Origin: Massilia arenae
GTDB lineage: Bacteria > Pseudomonadota > Gammaproteobacteria > Burkholderiales > Burkholderiaceae_D
DNA length: 64,000 nt
Assembly: GCF_008014745.1 (NCBI RefSeq)
Contig: NZ_VPFD01000012.1
Location: 1 to 64,000 of the forward strand
Direction: 5' to 3'
A program made the position numbers and the translations under genes. This document shows positions 25,844 to 34,842 of this stretch, piece after piece. Within the stretch, counting starts at the first letter, position 1. Every line of letters begins with the position of its first letter. The notes under the pieces are model-generated. The model was not told where the DNA came from. It searched no databases and saw only the letters and a list, made by a program, of their open reading frames with translations.

Positions 25844-25984
25844 ATGCAACGACGCATCCTTCCCGCCGCCGCGCTCATCCTGGCCTGCCTGTCCCTCGGC
25901 GCGTGCCGCGAACACAACGAGCCGGTCAAGCCGATCGCCGACCTCTCCGCCAGCGTGCTCACTACGAGCGCGCCGGCAGCGTAA
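25844..25984 (+). CDS. small lipoprotein (46 aa)
   Basis: 46 residues preceded by a strong GGAGGAG ribosome site at 25831-25837. The signal sequence ends in the lipobox LSLGAC (Cys22), leaving a 25-residue mature peptide (REHNEPVKPIADLSASVLTTSAPAA). It is too short for an enzyme. Similar tiny entericidin-like or unnamed lipoproteins are common; no function is assigned. Confidence 0.6.
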   Translation: MQRRILPAAALILACLSLGACREHNEPVKPIADLSASVLTTSAPAA

Positions 25985-26108
25985 TCCCGCACGCCGATCG
26001 GCCACGCAAGACCCCGGTGCGGCCGTCGACCAGCCGCCGTTATCGCCATGCCGGCCGCGGCAGGGTAAACTACGCGCTGTTCATTTCCGTCCCAAGGTCC
26101 TCCCACCC

Positions 26109-27353
26109 ATGTCGTTCGCATCCCTCGGCCTGATCGACCAGATCGTCCGCACCCTCGACGCCCTCGCCTACCACACCCCCACCGCCGTCCAGGAGCAGGC
26201 GATTCCCGCCGTGCTGGCCGGCCGCGACGTGATGGCCGCGGCCCAGACCGGCACCGGCAAGACCGCCGGCTTCACCCTGCCGATCCTCCAGCGCCTGGCC
26301 AAGAGCGGCGAGGTGGGTAGCAATGCGGTGCGCGCGCTGATCCTGGTGCCCACCCGCGAGCTGGCCGAGCAGGTGCACGAAAGCGTGCGCACTTACGCCG
26401 AAGGTCTGCCGCTGCGCACCATGGTTGCCTACGGCGGAGTGAGCATCAATCCGCAGATGATGGCGCTGCGCAAAGGCGTCGACGTGATGGTCGCCACGCC
26501 CGGCCGCCTGCTCGACCTGCAGCGCCAGAACGCGGTGCGCTTCAATGAAGTCAAGACCCTGGTGCTCGACGAAGCCGACCGCATGCTCGACCTGGGCTTC
26601 GCGCGCGAGCTCGACGGCATCATGAAACTGCTGCCCAAGAAGCGCCAGACCCTGCTGTTCTCGGCCACCTTTTCGGACCAGATCCGCGCGCTATCGAACC
26701 AGATGCTGCGCGAGCCGGTACGCATCGAGGCCACGCCGCGCAACACCACCGTCGCCGCAGTGAAGCAGTGGATCATCACCGTCGACAAGAAGCGCAAACC
26801 CGAGCTGTTCGTGCATCTGCTGAAACGCCATGACTGGACCCAGGTGCTGGCCTTCGCCCGCACCCGCAAGGGCGTGGATGAACTGGTGTCCCTGCTCGAA
26901 GCCAAGCGCATCACGGCCGACTCGATCCACGGCGACAAGCCGCAACCGGCGCGCCTGCGTGCGCTGGAGCGCTTCAAGGCCGGCGAGGTGCGGGTGCTGG
27001 TCGCGACCGACGTCGCCGCGCGCGGGATCGACATCGACGACCTGCCGGCCGTGATCAACGTCGACCTGCCGATCGTGGCCGAAGACTATGTGCACCGCAC
27101 CGGCCGCACGGGCCGCGCCGGCGCCACCGGCGAGGCGGTGTCGCTGGTGTGTGCCGACGAAGTCGAGCAGCTGGCGGCGATCGAGGTACTGACCCGGCAA
27201 ACGCTCGAGCGCGTCGAAGAGCCGGGATTCGCACCCGACCACCGGGTGCCGCTGACGGATGCGAAGGGGCAGATCGTCAAGAAACCGAAAAAGCCCAAGA
27301 AGCCGAAGGGCGATGCGGCGGTGGTCAGCGAGGACGTGCGGTTCCGGCGCTAG
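26109..27353 (+). CDS. rhlE: DEAD-box RNA helicase, RhlE type
   Basis: 414 residues. Q motif region FASLGLIDQIVRTL...PTAVQEQAIPAVLAG; motif I AAQTGTGKT (about 49-57); Ia PTRELAEQV; II DEAD within LVLDEADRMLDLGF; III SATF; V ATDVAARGIDI; VI HRTGRTGRAG. A short Lys/Pro-rich basic tail (KKPKKPKKPKG) follows residue ~385, as in RhlE proteins. Predicted role: ATP-dependent RNA remodelling in ribosome maturation or RNA decay. It is convergent with the GNAT gene, whose stop lies 9 bp away. Confidence 0.92.
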   Translation: MSFASLGLIDQIVRTLDALAYHTPTAVQEQAIPAVLAGRDVMAAAQTGTGKTAGFTLPILQRLAKSGEVGSNAVRALILVPTRELAEQVHESVRTYAEGLPLRTMVAYGGVSINPQMMALRKGVDVMVATPGRLLDLQRQNAVRFNEVKTLVLDEADRMLDLGFARELDGIMKLLPKKRQTLLFSATFSDQIRALSNQMLREPVRIEATPRNTTVAAVKQWIITVDKKRKPELFVHLLKRHDWTQVLAFARTRKGVDELVSLLEAKRITADSIHGDKPQPARLRALERFKAGEVRVLVATDVAARGIDIDDLPAVINVDLPIVAEDYVHRTGRTGRAGATGEAVSLVCADEVEQLAAIEVLTRQTLERVEEPGFAPDHRVPLTDAKGQIVKKPKKPKKPKGDAAVVSEDVRFRR

Positions 27354-27362
27354 CGCGCGAAC

Positions 27363-27815
27363 TCAGTCCGCTTGCCAAGATTCCAGTGTCTTGCGCATGG
27401 CATAGCGCGCGCCGCCCGGCGGAAAGCCCTCGAGGCGGCTGAATACCGTGTAGCCGAGCTTCTCGTAGAAACCGAGCGCCTGGAAGCTGAGCGTTTCGAG
27501 GAAGGCCTGCGTGCAGCCGCGGCGCACGGCTTCGCGCTCGGCTTCGAGCATCAGGGCGCGTCCCATGCCGCGCCCACGCATATCGTCGGCAAGCCACAGT
27601 GCATGCACCTGCAGCCAGCCCACCCAGGTGTCGCCGGACAGGCCGCCGACCACTTTCCCGTCATGGTCGCGCAAGGTTACCAGGAGCTCTTGCGGCGCGG
27701 CCCCGCCGGCATGCGCCGCGTTAAAGTCGATCAGGCCCTGGATGACGACGTTCGCGTCGCGGTAGTCCGGTCGCGGTTCGACCGCAATCGAGAGGTCAAT
27801 GGGATGGTCTGGCAT
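27363..27815 (-). CDS. GNAT-family N-acetyltransferase
   Basis: 150 residues, the size of a single GNAT domain. The acetyl-CoA binding loop is LWLADDMRGRGMGRALMLEAE (motif A, R/Q-x-x-G-x-G/A). Motif B is ALGFYEKLGYTVF. The substrate is unknown. Confidence 0.85.
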   Translation of the reverse strand: MPDHPIDLSIAVEPRPDYRDANVVIQGLIDFNAAHAGGAAPQELLVTLRDHDGKVVGGLSGDTWVGWLQVHALWLADDMRGRGMGRALMLEAEREAVRRGCTQAFLETLSFQALGFYEKLGYTVFSRLEGFPPGGARYAMRKTLESWQAD

Positions 27816-27840
27816 GGCTGACGTGCAAATGAAGGCGATT

Positions 27841-28710
27841 CTATGATAAGCGCCGGGGCGCGCAATGCATGCTGCGCCATGCCGACGGCGTGACGCCGAC
27901 GCCGCCCTTGAAGCGGCGGGTGAAGTGACTCTGGTCGGCGAATCCGCATTCGAGCGCCACCGCCGTGAGCGGCATGCCGCGACGGATCAGCGCTTGCGCC
28001 TGCCTGATGCGCATGGCGTTCAGGTAGACGTGCGGCGGCATGTGATACGCCGCGCTGAACGCGCGTGTCAGGTGCGCGCGCGACAAGCCTGCCACGGCGG
28101 CCAGGTCCGCGACCGTCAAATCGTGCGCGTAATACGTCCGGATGTAATCCCTGACCCGTGACAGCGCGGCATTGTCCGCACCGCGGGCGTGAGTCGCATC
28201 CGCCTGCGGCCGCTCTCCGTGCCGACCCAGCATTGTGCCGATGAATACGCGCATCAGGGATTCGGTGCGCAGCGATTCTGCGCCCAAGCCGGTGTTCGCT
28301 TCGGCCAGGCCGCCCGACAAGGCCCTGAACCGCTCGGCCATGTGGCGGTCGGTGACATGCGGATTGGCGAAGTAGCGCTTGCGTCCCGGTTCGACGTCCG
28401 CGTCCGTGCAACTGGCGACGAAGTCCTCTGGAACGTACCATAGCGTGTAGCGAAAGCCTTCTTCCGTCCCGCGCCGGCCATCGTGGTCTTCGTCCGGGTT
28501 GAACAGCACGAAGTCCCCGGCCTGGCTGTCGTACTGGCGGCCCTTGCAACGGAAGCGCTGGATGCCGTACGTCGTGGCGCCGATCACGAAGCCCTCGTGG
28601 CTATGCCGCTCGAAAGCATGGTCGGCAAAGTCGGCCTGCATCAGCGTCACGCCATGGGGCAGCACCCCGAATGTGGCCTGGTTGACTGGACGGCGAACGT
28701 GTTTACTCAT
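27841..28710 (-). CDS. AraC-family transcriptional regulator
   Basis: 289 residues from MSKHVRR. The N-terminal cupin-like arm (DHAFERHSHEGFVIGATTYG, residues about 25-45; QAGDFVLFNPDEDHDG) binds an effector in this family. The C-terminal two-helix-turn-helix domain (about 185-285) has LTVADLAAVAGLSRAHLTRAF and ALECGFADQSHFTRRFKGGVGVTPSAWR. It is divergent from the cupin gene 67 bp away, which may be its target. Confidence 0.88.
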   Translation of the reverse strand: MSKHVRRPVNQATFGVLPHGVTLMQADFADHAFERHSHEGFVIGATTYGIQRFRCKGRQYDSQAGDFVLFNPDEDHDGRRGTEEGFRYTLWYVPEDFVASCTDADVEPGRKRYFANPHVTDRHMAERFRALSGGLAEANTGLGAESLRTESLMRVFIGTMLGRHGERPQADATHARGADNAALSRVRDYIRTYYAHDLTVADLAAVAGLSRAHLTRAFSAAYHMPPHVYLNAMRIRQAQALIRRGMPLTAVALECGFADQSHFTRRFKGGVGVTPSAWRSMHCAPRRLS

Positions 28711-28777
28711 GCAACAATTGTACAAGACCGCAGCACGCGGACCGGCAAGAATGGCGCTTTCATTCAAGGGGCGCCCT

Positions 28778-29134
28778 ATGCACACTCCGATCGACCTGGC
28801 CGCCAGGCTGGCCACCTTCAACGAGGCCTGGCAGCCGCGCACCGTCGCGCTGTTCAATGGCCATGACGTGATGGTGGCGAAGCTGCGCGGCGACTACCAC
28901 TGGCACGTCCACGACGACACCGACGACTTCTTCCTGGTCCTGCACGGCCGGCTGGACATCGACCTCGACGATGGGGAAACCGTCAGCCTGACCGCCGGCC
29001 AGGTGTATATCGTCCCTGCCGGCGTTCGTCACCGGCCGCGGGCCATTGAAGAGGCGCATATCCTGCTGATCGAACCGACCGGGACCCCGAACAGCGGCGA
29101 CCCGCTGACCGCCGCCCCACGCCGCGTCATTTGA
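28778..29134 (+). CDS. small cupin-domain protein
   Basis: 118 residues; AAGGGG lies seven bases upstream of the ATG. Cupin motif 1 is GDYHWHVHDDTDDFFLVLHG with the metal-binding His-His-Glu-like set. Motif 2 is AGQVYIVPAGVRHRPRA. The fold binds a metal and small ligands; specific substrate unknown. It is divergent from the AraC regulator and its 3' end overlaps the small membrane gene on the other strand by 8 bp. Confidence 0.82.
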   Translation: MHTPIDLAARLATFNEAWQPRTVALFNGHDVMVAKLRGDYHWHVHDDTDDFFLVLHGRLDIDLDDGETVSLTAGQVYIVPAGVRHRPRAIEEAHILLIEPTGTPNSGDPLTAAPRRVI

Positions 29135-29411
29135 CGGATGCCGGCGGCTCCCCGTTCCTGGCGACGTAGCGCCGGTACTGCCACTCGAAGGCATACCAGG
29201 TCAGGACGCCGAACACGGTGCCCGCGATCAGCCAGGACGGGATGTTGTAGACGAGGGAAGGCAGGAACTGTTCGGGCTTGCTGAACCATCCGGAGATCAC
29301 GAAGAACAGGTACATCGGGATGCCGTAGGCGAGCAGTCCCCGCTTGACGATCCACGATGCCATGCCGGCTTCGCGGTACCTGGACCACCTGATCGCGTGT
29401 ACTTCCTTCAT
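29127..29411 (-). CDS. small membrane protein
   Basis: 94 residues from MKEVHAIRW, placed 7 bp after the upstream gene's stop. Two hydrophobic segments (LLAYGIPMYLFFVISGWF, about 25-42; LIAGTVFGVLTWYAFEW, about 59-75). No family recognised. Likely co-transcribed with the next membrane protein upstream. Confidence 0.55.
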   Translation of the reverse strand: MKEVHAIRWSRYREAGMASWIVKRGLLAYGIPMYLFFVISGWFSKPEQFLPSLVYNIPSWLIAGTVFGVLTWYAFEWQYRRYVARNGEPPASVK

Positions 29412-29418
29412 CACGCTG

Positions 29419-29694
29419 CTAGCGCCGATCCAGGCCACGCTCGATCGATGCGCCGGCCGCGTATAGCAGGATGAAGGCCGGTGTCATGAACAGGCCATAG
29501 GCATCGGGCCATGAGATGATTTCCAGCGCCCGGTCCAGGCCCAGCCAGTGCGCCAGCGCCAGCTGGGCCGCGATCGGCAGCTCCAGGTAGGTGAACTGTG
29601 ACTGGTAGTCGACATTGCCCAGCGAGACGATGCCGAGACAGGCCGCGATGAACAGGGCGTAGGGAGCGCAAAAAAAGAGACCGAGTCGGGACAT
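29419..29694 (-). CDS. small membrane protein
   Basis: 91 residues from MSRLGLFF. Three hydrophobic segments (FFCAPYALFIAACLGIVSLG; LPIAAQLALAHWLGL; LFMTPAFILLYAAGASI). No family recognised; pairs with the downstream small membrane gene. Confidence 0.55.
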   Translation of the reverse strand: MSRLGLFFCAPYALFIAACLGIVSLGNVDYQSQFTYLELPIAAQLALAHWLGLDRALEIISWPDAYGLFMTPAFILLYAAGASIERGLDRR

Positions 29695-29838
29695 CGTGAT
29701 CGATACGAGGTTCGAATTGCAAAGGTTGCAGCGGATCGTCACGACGTGACAGGGCGACAAGTACGGCAAGAATGGGCGCTACGATACCATCGTGGCTGCG
29801 CGCAAAGTTCACCTTTTGTCACAAAACGTCGCAAAACC

Positions 29839-32529
29839 CTAACGTAATGCAAGGCGCATTTTTCGGATGCCTTCCTCGCCGTCGATCGTCACCTCGAAAC
29901 CCAGCTTTTTCACCATGGCGACGATGCGCGAATTCTGCGGCAACGCCTCGCCCACGATCTCGCCGGTGCCGCGCGCCCGGCAATACTCGATCAGCTTGGT
30001 CATCATGATGCGCCCCAGCCCCATGCCCTTCAGGTCGGAGCGCACGGTGACGGCGAATTCGGCGCTGGTGTTGTCGGGGTCGGCCACCACCCGGCCCACC
30101 GCCAGCGTCTCGTTGACGCCTTCGGCATTCTTGCGGGTGGCGATGAAGGCCATCTCGCGGTCGTAGTCGATCTGGGTGAAGCGCGCCAGCTGCGAGGGCT
30201 GCAGCTCGCGGATGCGCACGAACATGCGGTAGCGAATGTCGTCCGGGGTCAGCGCATCGAAGAACGCCAGGTGGGCCGGGCCATCCTCTGGACGGATCGG
30301 GCGCAGCAGCAGCGGCGCGCCATGCCAGTCGATCGTCTCTTCGAGCTCGCGCGGATAGGGACGGATCGCCAGTCGGTCGAGCGTGCTGCCCGAGCGGTCG
30401 GCCAGCGCCAGGCGCATCCGCGCGTCGAGCACGGTCGCGCCCTTGCTGTCGGCCAGCAGCGGGTTGATGTCCAGTTCGACGATCTCGGGGATGTCGGAGA
30501 CCAGGCGCGAGACCTGGATCAGCACCGCCAGGATCGCGTCCAGGTTGGCCGGCGGACGGTTGCGGTAGCCGGCCAGCAGGCGCGCCACCCGCGTGCGGTC
30601 GACCAGGTCGCGCGCCAGCACCAGATTCAGCGGCGGCAGGGCCACCGAATAGTCGTCGGTGACCTCCACCGCTATCCCACCCTGGCCGAACACCAGCACC
30701 GGCCCGAACACCGGGTCGGTGGCGGCGCCGACGATCAGTTCATGGCCGTTGGCACGCCGGCACATGGCCTGCACCGAAAAACCGTCGAAGCGCGCCTGGG
30801 GAAACAACTCGTCCAGGCGCTTCTTCATGCGCTGGGCGCTGGCGCGCACCGCGTCGGCGGAGTCGAGGTCGAGCGTCACGCCGCCGAAATCCGACTTGTG
30901 CATCACGTCGGGGGTCAGGATCTTGACCGCGACCGGATAACCGATGGCGCGCGCCGCCGCCACCGCGGCCTCGACGTCGGGCGCGGCGCGGGTTTCGACC
31001 AGGGCCAGACCGTAGGCGCGCAGGATGGCCTTGGTCTCGGGATCGGACAACAGCAGGCGTTTATTGGCGATCGCCTCGCGCACCAGCGCCCGCGCGCTGC
31101 TGCGGTCGGGCGCCATGTGGCCGACCATCGAGGGCGGCACTTCCATCAGGAGGTTCTGGTTGCGGCGGTAGTTCACCAGCTGCAGGAAGCCGGCCACGCC
31201 ATCCTCGGGTGTGCGGAAGGTGGGCATGCGCGCATTGGCGGCGATGGTGCGCGCCTCGAGCACCGAGGCGCCGCCCAGCCAGCACGACAGGATCGGGCGC
31301 GAGGCGGCGCGCGCCAGCGGCGCGATGGCGTTCGCCACTTCGCGGCTGTCGACGGTGGCGGTCGGGGAATGCACCACCAGCACGGCGTCGACCTGCGGGT
31401 CCTTGAGCAGGATCTCGAGCGCGGCGGCGTAGCGTTCGGGCGGCGCGCCGCCCAGCAGATTGACCGGCAGGTTGGCCGACTGTACGCCCGCCTCGCCGGG
31501 CAGCAGCGCGTCGAGTTGGGCGATCGACTCGGGCGACAAGGTGGCGGCCGTGCCTTTGCCGTAGCGCAGTGCGTCGCGCGCCAGCACGCCGGGACCCGCG
31601 CCGTTGCTGACGATGGCCAGCCGCTCGCCATGCAGCGGGCGCGCATAGGCCAGGGTCTCGACCGCCGCGAACAGCTGCTCGGTTGTATACACCCGCAGCA
31701 TGCCGGCGCGCCGCACTGCGGCGTCGAACACGTCGTCCTCGCTGGCCAGGGCCCCGCTCTCGCTGGCCACGGCGCGCACGCCGTCCTCGCTGGAGCGCGA
31801 CTTGAGCACCAGCACCGGCTTGCTGCGCGCCGCGGCGCGCGCCGCCGACATGAACTTGCGCGCATAGCGCAGCTGGTCGACGTGGAGCAGGATGGCGCCC
31901 GCGTGGCCGTCGCTGGCCAGGTAATCCAGCACGTCGCCCAGGTCGACGTCGCTCGAGTCGCCCAGCGAGATGAAGTGCGAAAAACCGATGCCGCGCGTGC
32001 GGGCCCAGTCCAGCACGCCCGTCATCAGGGAACCGGATTGCGAGACGAAGGCGATCCGCCCCGGCAGCGCGCCGCTGTGGGCCACACTGGCATTCAGGCC
32101 GAGGCCGGGCGCCAGCAGGCCGGCGCTGTTCGGTCCGAGCAGGCGCAGCAGATAGGGATGGGCCGCATCGAGCGCGGCCTGGCGCAGGCTGCGGCCGCGT
32201 CCATCGCGCGCCTTCGCCATGCCGCTGCTGAGCACCACGGCCGCGCGCGTGCCGCGCTCGCCCAGCTGGCGCACCAGCTGCGGCACGGTCGCCGGCGGCG
32301 TGCAGATCACGGCCAGCTCGGGCGCCTCGGGCAGGTCGGCCACGCTGTCGTAGCAGGGCAGCTCGCCGACCTGCTCGTACTTGGGGTTGACCGCGTACAG
32401 CTTGCCCTTGAAGCCGCCGCCCAGCAGGTTGTCGAGCAGGGTCGTGCCCATGCTGCCGGGGCGCTCGGAGGCGCCGATCAGGGCCACCGATTTCGGCGCG
32501 AACAGGTATTGCAGGTTACGGACGCTCAT
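29839..32529 (-). CDS. ADP-forming acyl-CoA synthetase/GNAT fusion (protein lysine acetyltransferase type)
   Basis: 896 residues. CoA-binding domain (about 10-130; LFAPKSVALIGASERPGSMGTTLL), succinyl-CoA-ligase-like domain (about 145-300; FVSQSGSLMTGVLDWA), a second ligase domain, an ATP-grasp domain (about 480-690; YPVAVKILTPDVMHKSDFGGV), and a C-terminal GNAT domain (about 730-895; LKGMGLGRIMMTKLIEYCRARG). This architecture is that of Pat/Pka-type protein acetyltransferases, which acetylate and inactivate acyl-CoA synthetases. The ATP-grasp part usually senses acetyl-CoA rather than catalysing. It stands alone, divergent from the copper operon. Confidence 0.88.
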   Translation of the reverse strand: MSVRNLQYLFAPKSVALIGASERPGSMGTTLLDNLLGGGFKGKLYAVNPKYEQVGELPCYDSVADLPEAPELAVICTPPATVPQLVRQLGERGTRAAVVLSSGMAKARDGRGRSLRQAALDAAHPYLLRLLGPNSAGLLAPGLGLNASVAHSGALPGRIAFVSQSGSLMTGVLDWARTRGIGFSHFISLGDSSDVDLGDVLDYLASDGHAGAILLHVDQLRYARKFMSAARAAARSKPVLVLKSRSSEDGVRAVASESGALASEDDVFDAAVRRAGMLRVYTTEQLFAAVETLAYARPLHGERLAIVSNGAGPGVLARDALRYGKGTAATLSPESIAQLDALLPGEAGVQSANLPVNLLGGAPPERYAAALEILLKDPQVDAVLVVHSPTATVDSREVANAIAPLARAASRPILSCWLGGASVLEARTIAANARMPTFRTPEDGVAGFLQLVNYRRNQNLLMEVPPSMVGHMAPDRSSARALVREAIANKRLLLSDPETKAILRAYGLALVETRAAPDVEAAVAAARAIGYPVAVKILTPDVMHKSDFGGVTLDLDSADAVRASAQRMKKRLDELFPQARFDGFSVQAMCRRANGHELIVGAATDPVFGPVLVFGQGGIAVEVTDDYSVALPPLNLVLARDLVDRTRVARLLAGYRNRPPANLDAILAVLIQVSRLVSDIPEIVELDINPLLADSKGATVLDARMRLALADRSGSTLDRLAIRPYPRELEETIDWHGAPLLLRPIRPEDGPAHLAFFDALTPDDIRYRMFVRIRELQPSQLARFTQIDYDREMAFIATRKNAEGVNETLAVGRVVADPDNTSAEFAVTVRSDLKGMGLGRIMMTKLIEYCRARGTGEIVGEALPQNSRIVAMVKKLGFEVTIDGEEGIRKMRLALR

Positions 32530-32633
32530 TGATGGGGGACCTTTTCAACGGCAAGTAGTGACGTATCGTATCAAACGCCGCGGGCCAACGGCGCGTCGAA
32601 GCCGGGGCTTGCCGGCAACGGCGCCGGGCGTGC

Positions 32634-32639
32634 TAGAAT
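32634..32639 (+). promoter_or_regulatory. candidate -10 element, possible leaderless start
   Basis: TAGAAT ends seven bases before the GTG start at 32646, so transcription could begin at or beside the start codon. A TTGCCG lies 19 bases upstream. No Shine-Dalgarno is visible. The match is modest. Confidence 0.35.
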
Positions 32640-32645
32640 CGCCGC

Positions 32646-33053
32646 GTGAAATATTCCGTCCGTCTCCTGTTCGTATGGCTGATGCTGCTGGCGATCCCTT
32701 TCCAGGGAATCGCTTCGGCCGCCATGCTCGCATGCGCGCACGATGCAGGCAATAGCGCGGCGCAAGGGACGCAGCAGGCCGCGCCTGCTGCTACGGCGCA
32801 GCACAACGCCGCGAGCAGCCCTTGCCACGAGATGCAGGACAAGACGCCGGACCTTGCCCAGGATGCGCACGATCACGACGGCAGCTGCAGTGCCTGCGCC
32901 GCATGCTGCATGGGCGCCGCCATGGCGCCCGCGGCAGGCGTCGCGCCGCCTCCACCAACCCTGACCACTGCTCTCCTCGTGGCCGCCACCGGCCGCCTCG
33001 CCGCGGTCGACCTCGCGCTGCCCGAACGACCGCCCCGCTTCCCGCTCGCCTGA
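32646..33053 (+). CDS. Cys/His-rich periplasmic protein of copper operon
   Basis: 135 residues, GTG start. Signal peptide MKYSVRLLFVWLMLLAIPFQGIASAA. The mature part has clustered metal-binding residues: CAHDAG, SSPCHEMQ, DAHDHDGSCSACAACCMG. It then becomes Pro/Ala-rich. Similar small proteins (CopB/DUF2946-like) precede copper efflux genes. First gene of a plus-strand run ending with the multicopper oxidase; 56 bp separate it from the next gene. Metal binding is inferred from composition and context. Confidence 0.62.
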   Translation: MKYSVRLLFVWLMLLAIPFQGIASAAMLACAHDAGNSAAQGTQQAAPAATAQHNAASSPCHEMQDKTPDLAQDAHDHDGSCSACAACCMGAAMAPAAGVAPPPPTLTTALLVAATGRLAAVDLALPERPPRFPLA

Positions 33054-33109
33054 TATCGCCCGCCGCGCCCCGTGCGCGGCCCGCCGTATTTCATTCGAAC
33101 GAGGACACC

Positions 33110-33460
33110 ATGTTTATCCATACCGCCGCGCCATGGCGCGCGGCCGCCCTGCTGGGCGCATTGCTCGCGGCCATGCCCGCCGTCGCCCAGCACACAGCCG
33201 ACGATCCCACAGCCGGCGTTCCCGAGACGCGCTACCAGAGCGCCCACGTCCAGCGGCCGGCTGCCGCCGCTGCGGCCACGCCGGACCGCAACTGGCAGGA
33301 AAGCAACCGCACCGTGGCCAGCCAGCCGGCACACTCTCATCACGGCGCACACGCCGATCATTCCACGCATGCCGGCCACGCCAAGCCCGCGCAACAGGCA
33401 AAACCGAAAGCCGAAGACCATGAACACCATGGCCACCACGGACATGGAGAACACCACTGA
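33110..33460 (+). CDS. His-rich periplasmic protein of copper operon
   Basis: 116 residues. Signal peptide to about residue 26 (AVAQH). The C-terminal 45 residues hold more than fifteen His, spaced by Gly/Ala/Asp (HSHHGAHADHSTHAGHA; EHHGHHGHGEHH), a composition seen in copper or nickel sequestering proteins. No folded domain recognised. Its stop overlaps the next start (TGATG), so it is translated together with the TolC-like protein. Confidence 0.62.
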   Translation: MFIHTAAPWRAAALLGALLAAMPAVAQHTADDPTAGVPETRYQSAHVQRPAAAAAATPDRNWQESNRTVASQPAHSHHGAHADHSTHAGHAKPAQQAKPKAEDHEHHGHHGHGEHH

Positions 33461-34842
33461 TGGCGGCCTTGATGATGTCGCGCAGCGCGCTGGCCGCGGC
33501 TGCCGCGCTGCTGCTGGCCGGCTGCGCCAGCACTAATCCCGATACCGCATTCCGCATCAGCGCGGACGAGGCGCGCACCCGCACCGGCGTCGAAGCGCGC
33601 CTGCTGCAGAGCGACGATGACCGGCGCTCGCTGGCATCCGAGATCGACGCCCTGCTCAAGGAACCCCTAGCCCTGGACGCTGCCGTGCGCATCGCCGTCC
33701 TGAACCACCCGGGCCTGCAGGCGAGCTACTGGGACGCCGGCATCGCCCAGGCCGACCTGGCCCAGGCCGCGCGCCTGCGCAATCCCTCGTTCGGCTTCAC
33801 GCGCATGGATGGCGGCGGCAGCCGCGAGATCGAGCGCGGCGTGTCGCTCGACCTGGCGGGCCTCTTGACCATGCCGCTGCGCCAGCGCATGGCCGAGCGG
33901 CGCTACCAGGAAACGACCTTGCAGGTCGCCGCCGCCATCGAACGCCATGCGATCGCCACCCGGCGCGCCTGGATCGAGGCCGTGGCCGCTGGCCAGGCGC
34001 TCGACTATGCGCGCCAGGTCGCCGCGGCCGCCGACGCCTCCAGCGAACTGATGGAGCGCATGACCCTGGCCGGTAATGCCAGCGCGCTCGACCTGGCGCG
34101 CGAATCGGCCTTCCATGCCGAAGCCGGCGCCGCCGTGCTGCGCGCCGGCCGTGCGCGCGACGCCGCCCGCGAACACCTGACGCGCCAGCTCGGCCTGTGG
34201 GGCTTTCATGCCGGCTACGCGCTGCCCGATCGCCTGCCCGAGCTGCCGGCGCAGCCGGTCGAACTGGCCGGCATCGAGCGCCTGGCCCTCGAGCAGCGAC
34301 TCGACGTGCGCGCCGCGCGCACCGCCGCCGCCGGCACCGCCGCCGACCTGGGGCTGACGCGCACCACGCGCATCGTCAATGTGCTCGACCTAGGCTATGC
34401 CAGCAAGAGCGAGACCGGCGAGCCGCGCAGCGAAGGCTATGAGATCTCGCTCGAACTGCCGCTGTTCGACTGGGGCGGCGCCCGCGTAGCGCGCGCGGAA
34501 GGCATGTATATGCAGGCCGTCGGACGGGTCGCCGAGACGGCCGTCAACGCCCGCAGCGAAGCGCGCGCCGGCTACCTGGGCTACCGCGCCAGCCACGACG
34601 TCGCGCGCCACTACCGTGACCAGGTGATCCCGCTACGCCAGAAGATCGCGGCCGAGACCCTGCTGCGCTACAACGGCATGCTGGCCAGCCCCTTCGAGCT
34701 GCTGGCCGATGCACGCGAACAGGCGGCGGCGGTGCACGCCACCATCGACGCCCTCAAGGATTTCTGGCTGGCCGAGGCCGACCTCGAAGCCGCCCTGGGA
34801 GGCCGCTTGCCGCCCGCACACGAACACAAGGAAGCACAATGA
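33460..34842 (+). CDS. TolC-family outer-membrane lipoprotein
   Basis: 460 residues. Lipobox LLLAGC (Cys22). Two OEP repeats: DAAVRIAVLNHPGLQASYWDAGIAQADLAQA (about 72-102) and LALEQRLDVRAARTAAAGTAADLGLTR (about 275-301), with long helical hairpins and SLELPLFDWGGARVARAE. TolC-family proteins form the outer-membrane exit duct of RND pumps. Here no inner-membrane pump or membrane-fusion gene is adjacent; the partners are a multicopper oxidase and His-rich proteins. Similar proteins occur in CopA/CopB-like periplasmic copper systems. Confidence 0.82.
   Translation: MAALMMSRSALAAAAALLLAGCASTNPDTAFRISADEARTRTGVEARLLQSDDDRRSLASEIDALLKEPLALDAAVRIAVLNHPGLQASYWDAGIAQADLAQAARLRNPSFGFTRMDGGGSREIERGVSLDLAGLLTMPLRQRMAERRYQETTLQVAAAIERHAIATRRAWIEAVAAGQALDYARQVAAAADASSELMERMTLAGNASALDLARESAFHAEAGAAVLRAGRARDAAREHLTRQLGLWGFHAGYALPDRLPELPAQPVELAGIERLALEQRLDVRAARTAAAGTAADLGLTRTTRIVNVLDLGYASKSETGEPRSEGYEISLELPLFDWGGARVARAEGMYMQAVGRVAETAVNARSEARAGYLGYRASHDVARHYRDQVIPLRQKIAAETLLRYNGMLASPFELLADAREQAAAVHATIDALKDFWLAEADLEAALGGRLPPAHEHKEAQ

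Noticed and set aside
30271..32532. 753-residue open frame on the plus strand
   Set aside because: Antisense to the acyl-CoA synthetase/GNAT gene, whose domains are unambiguous.
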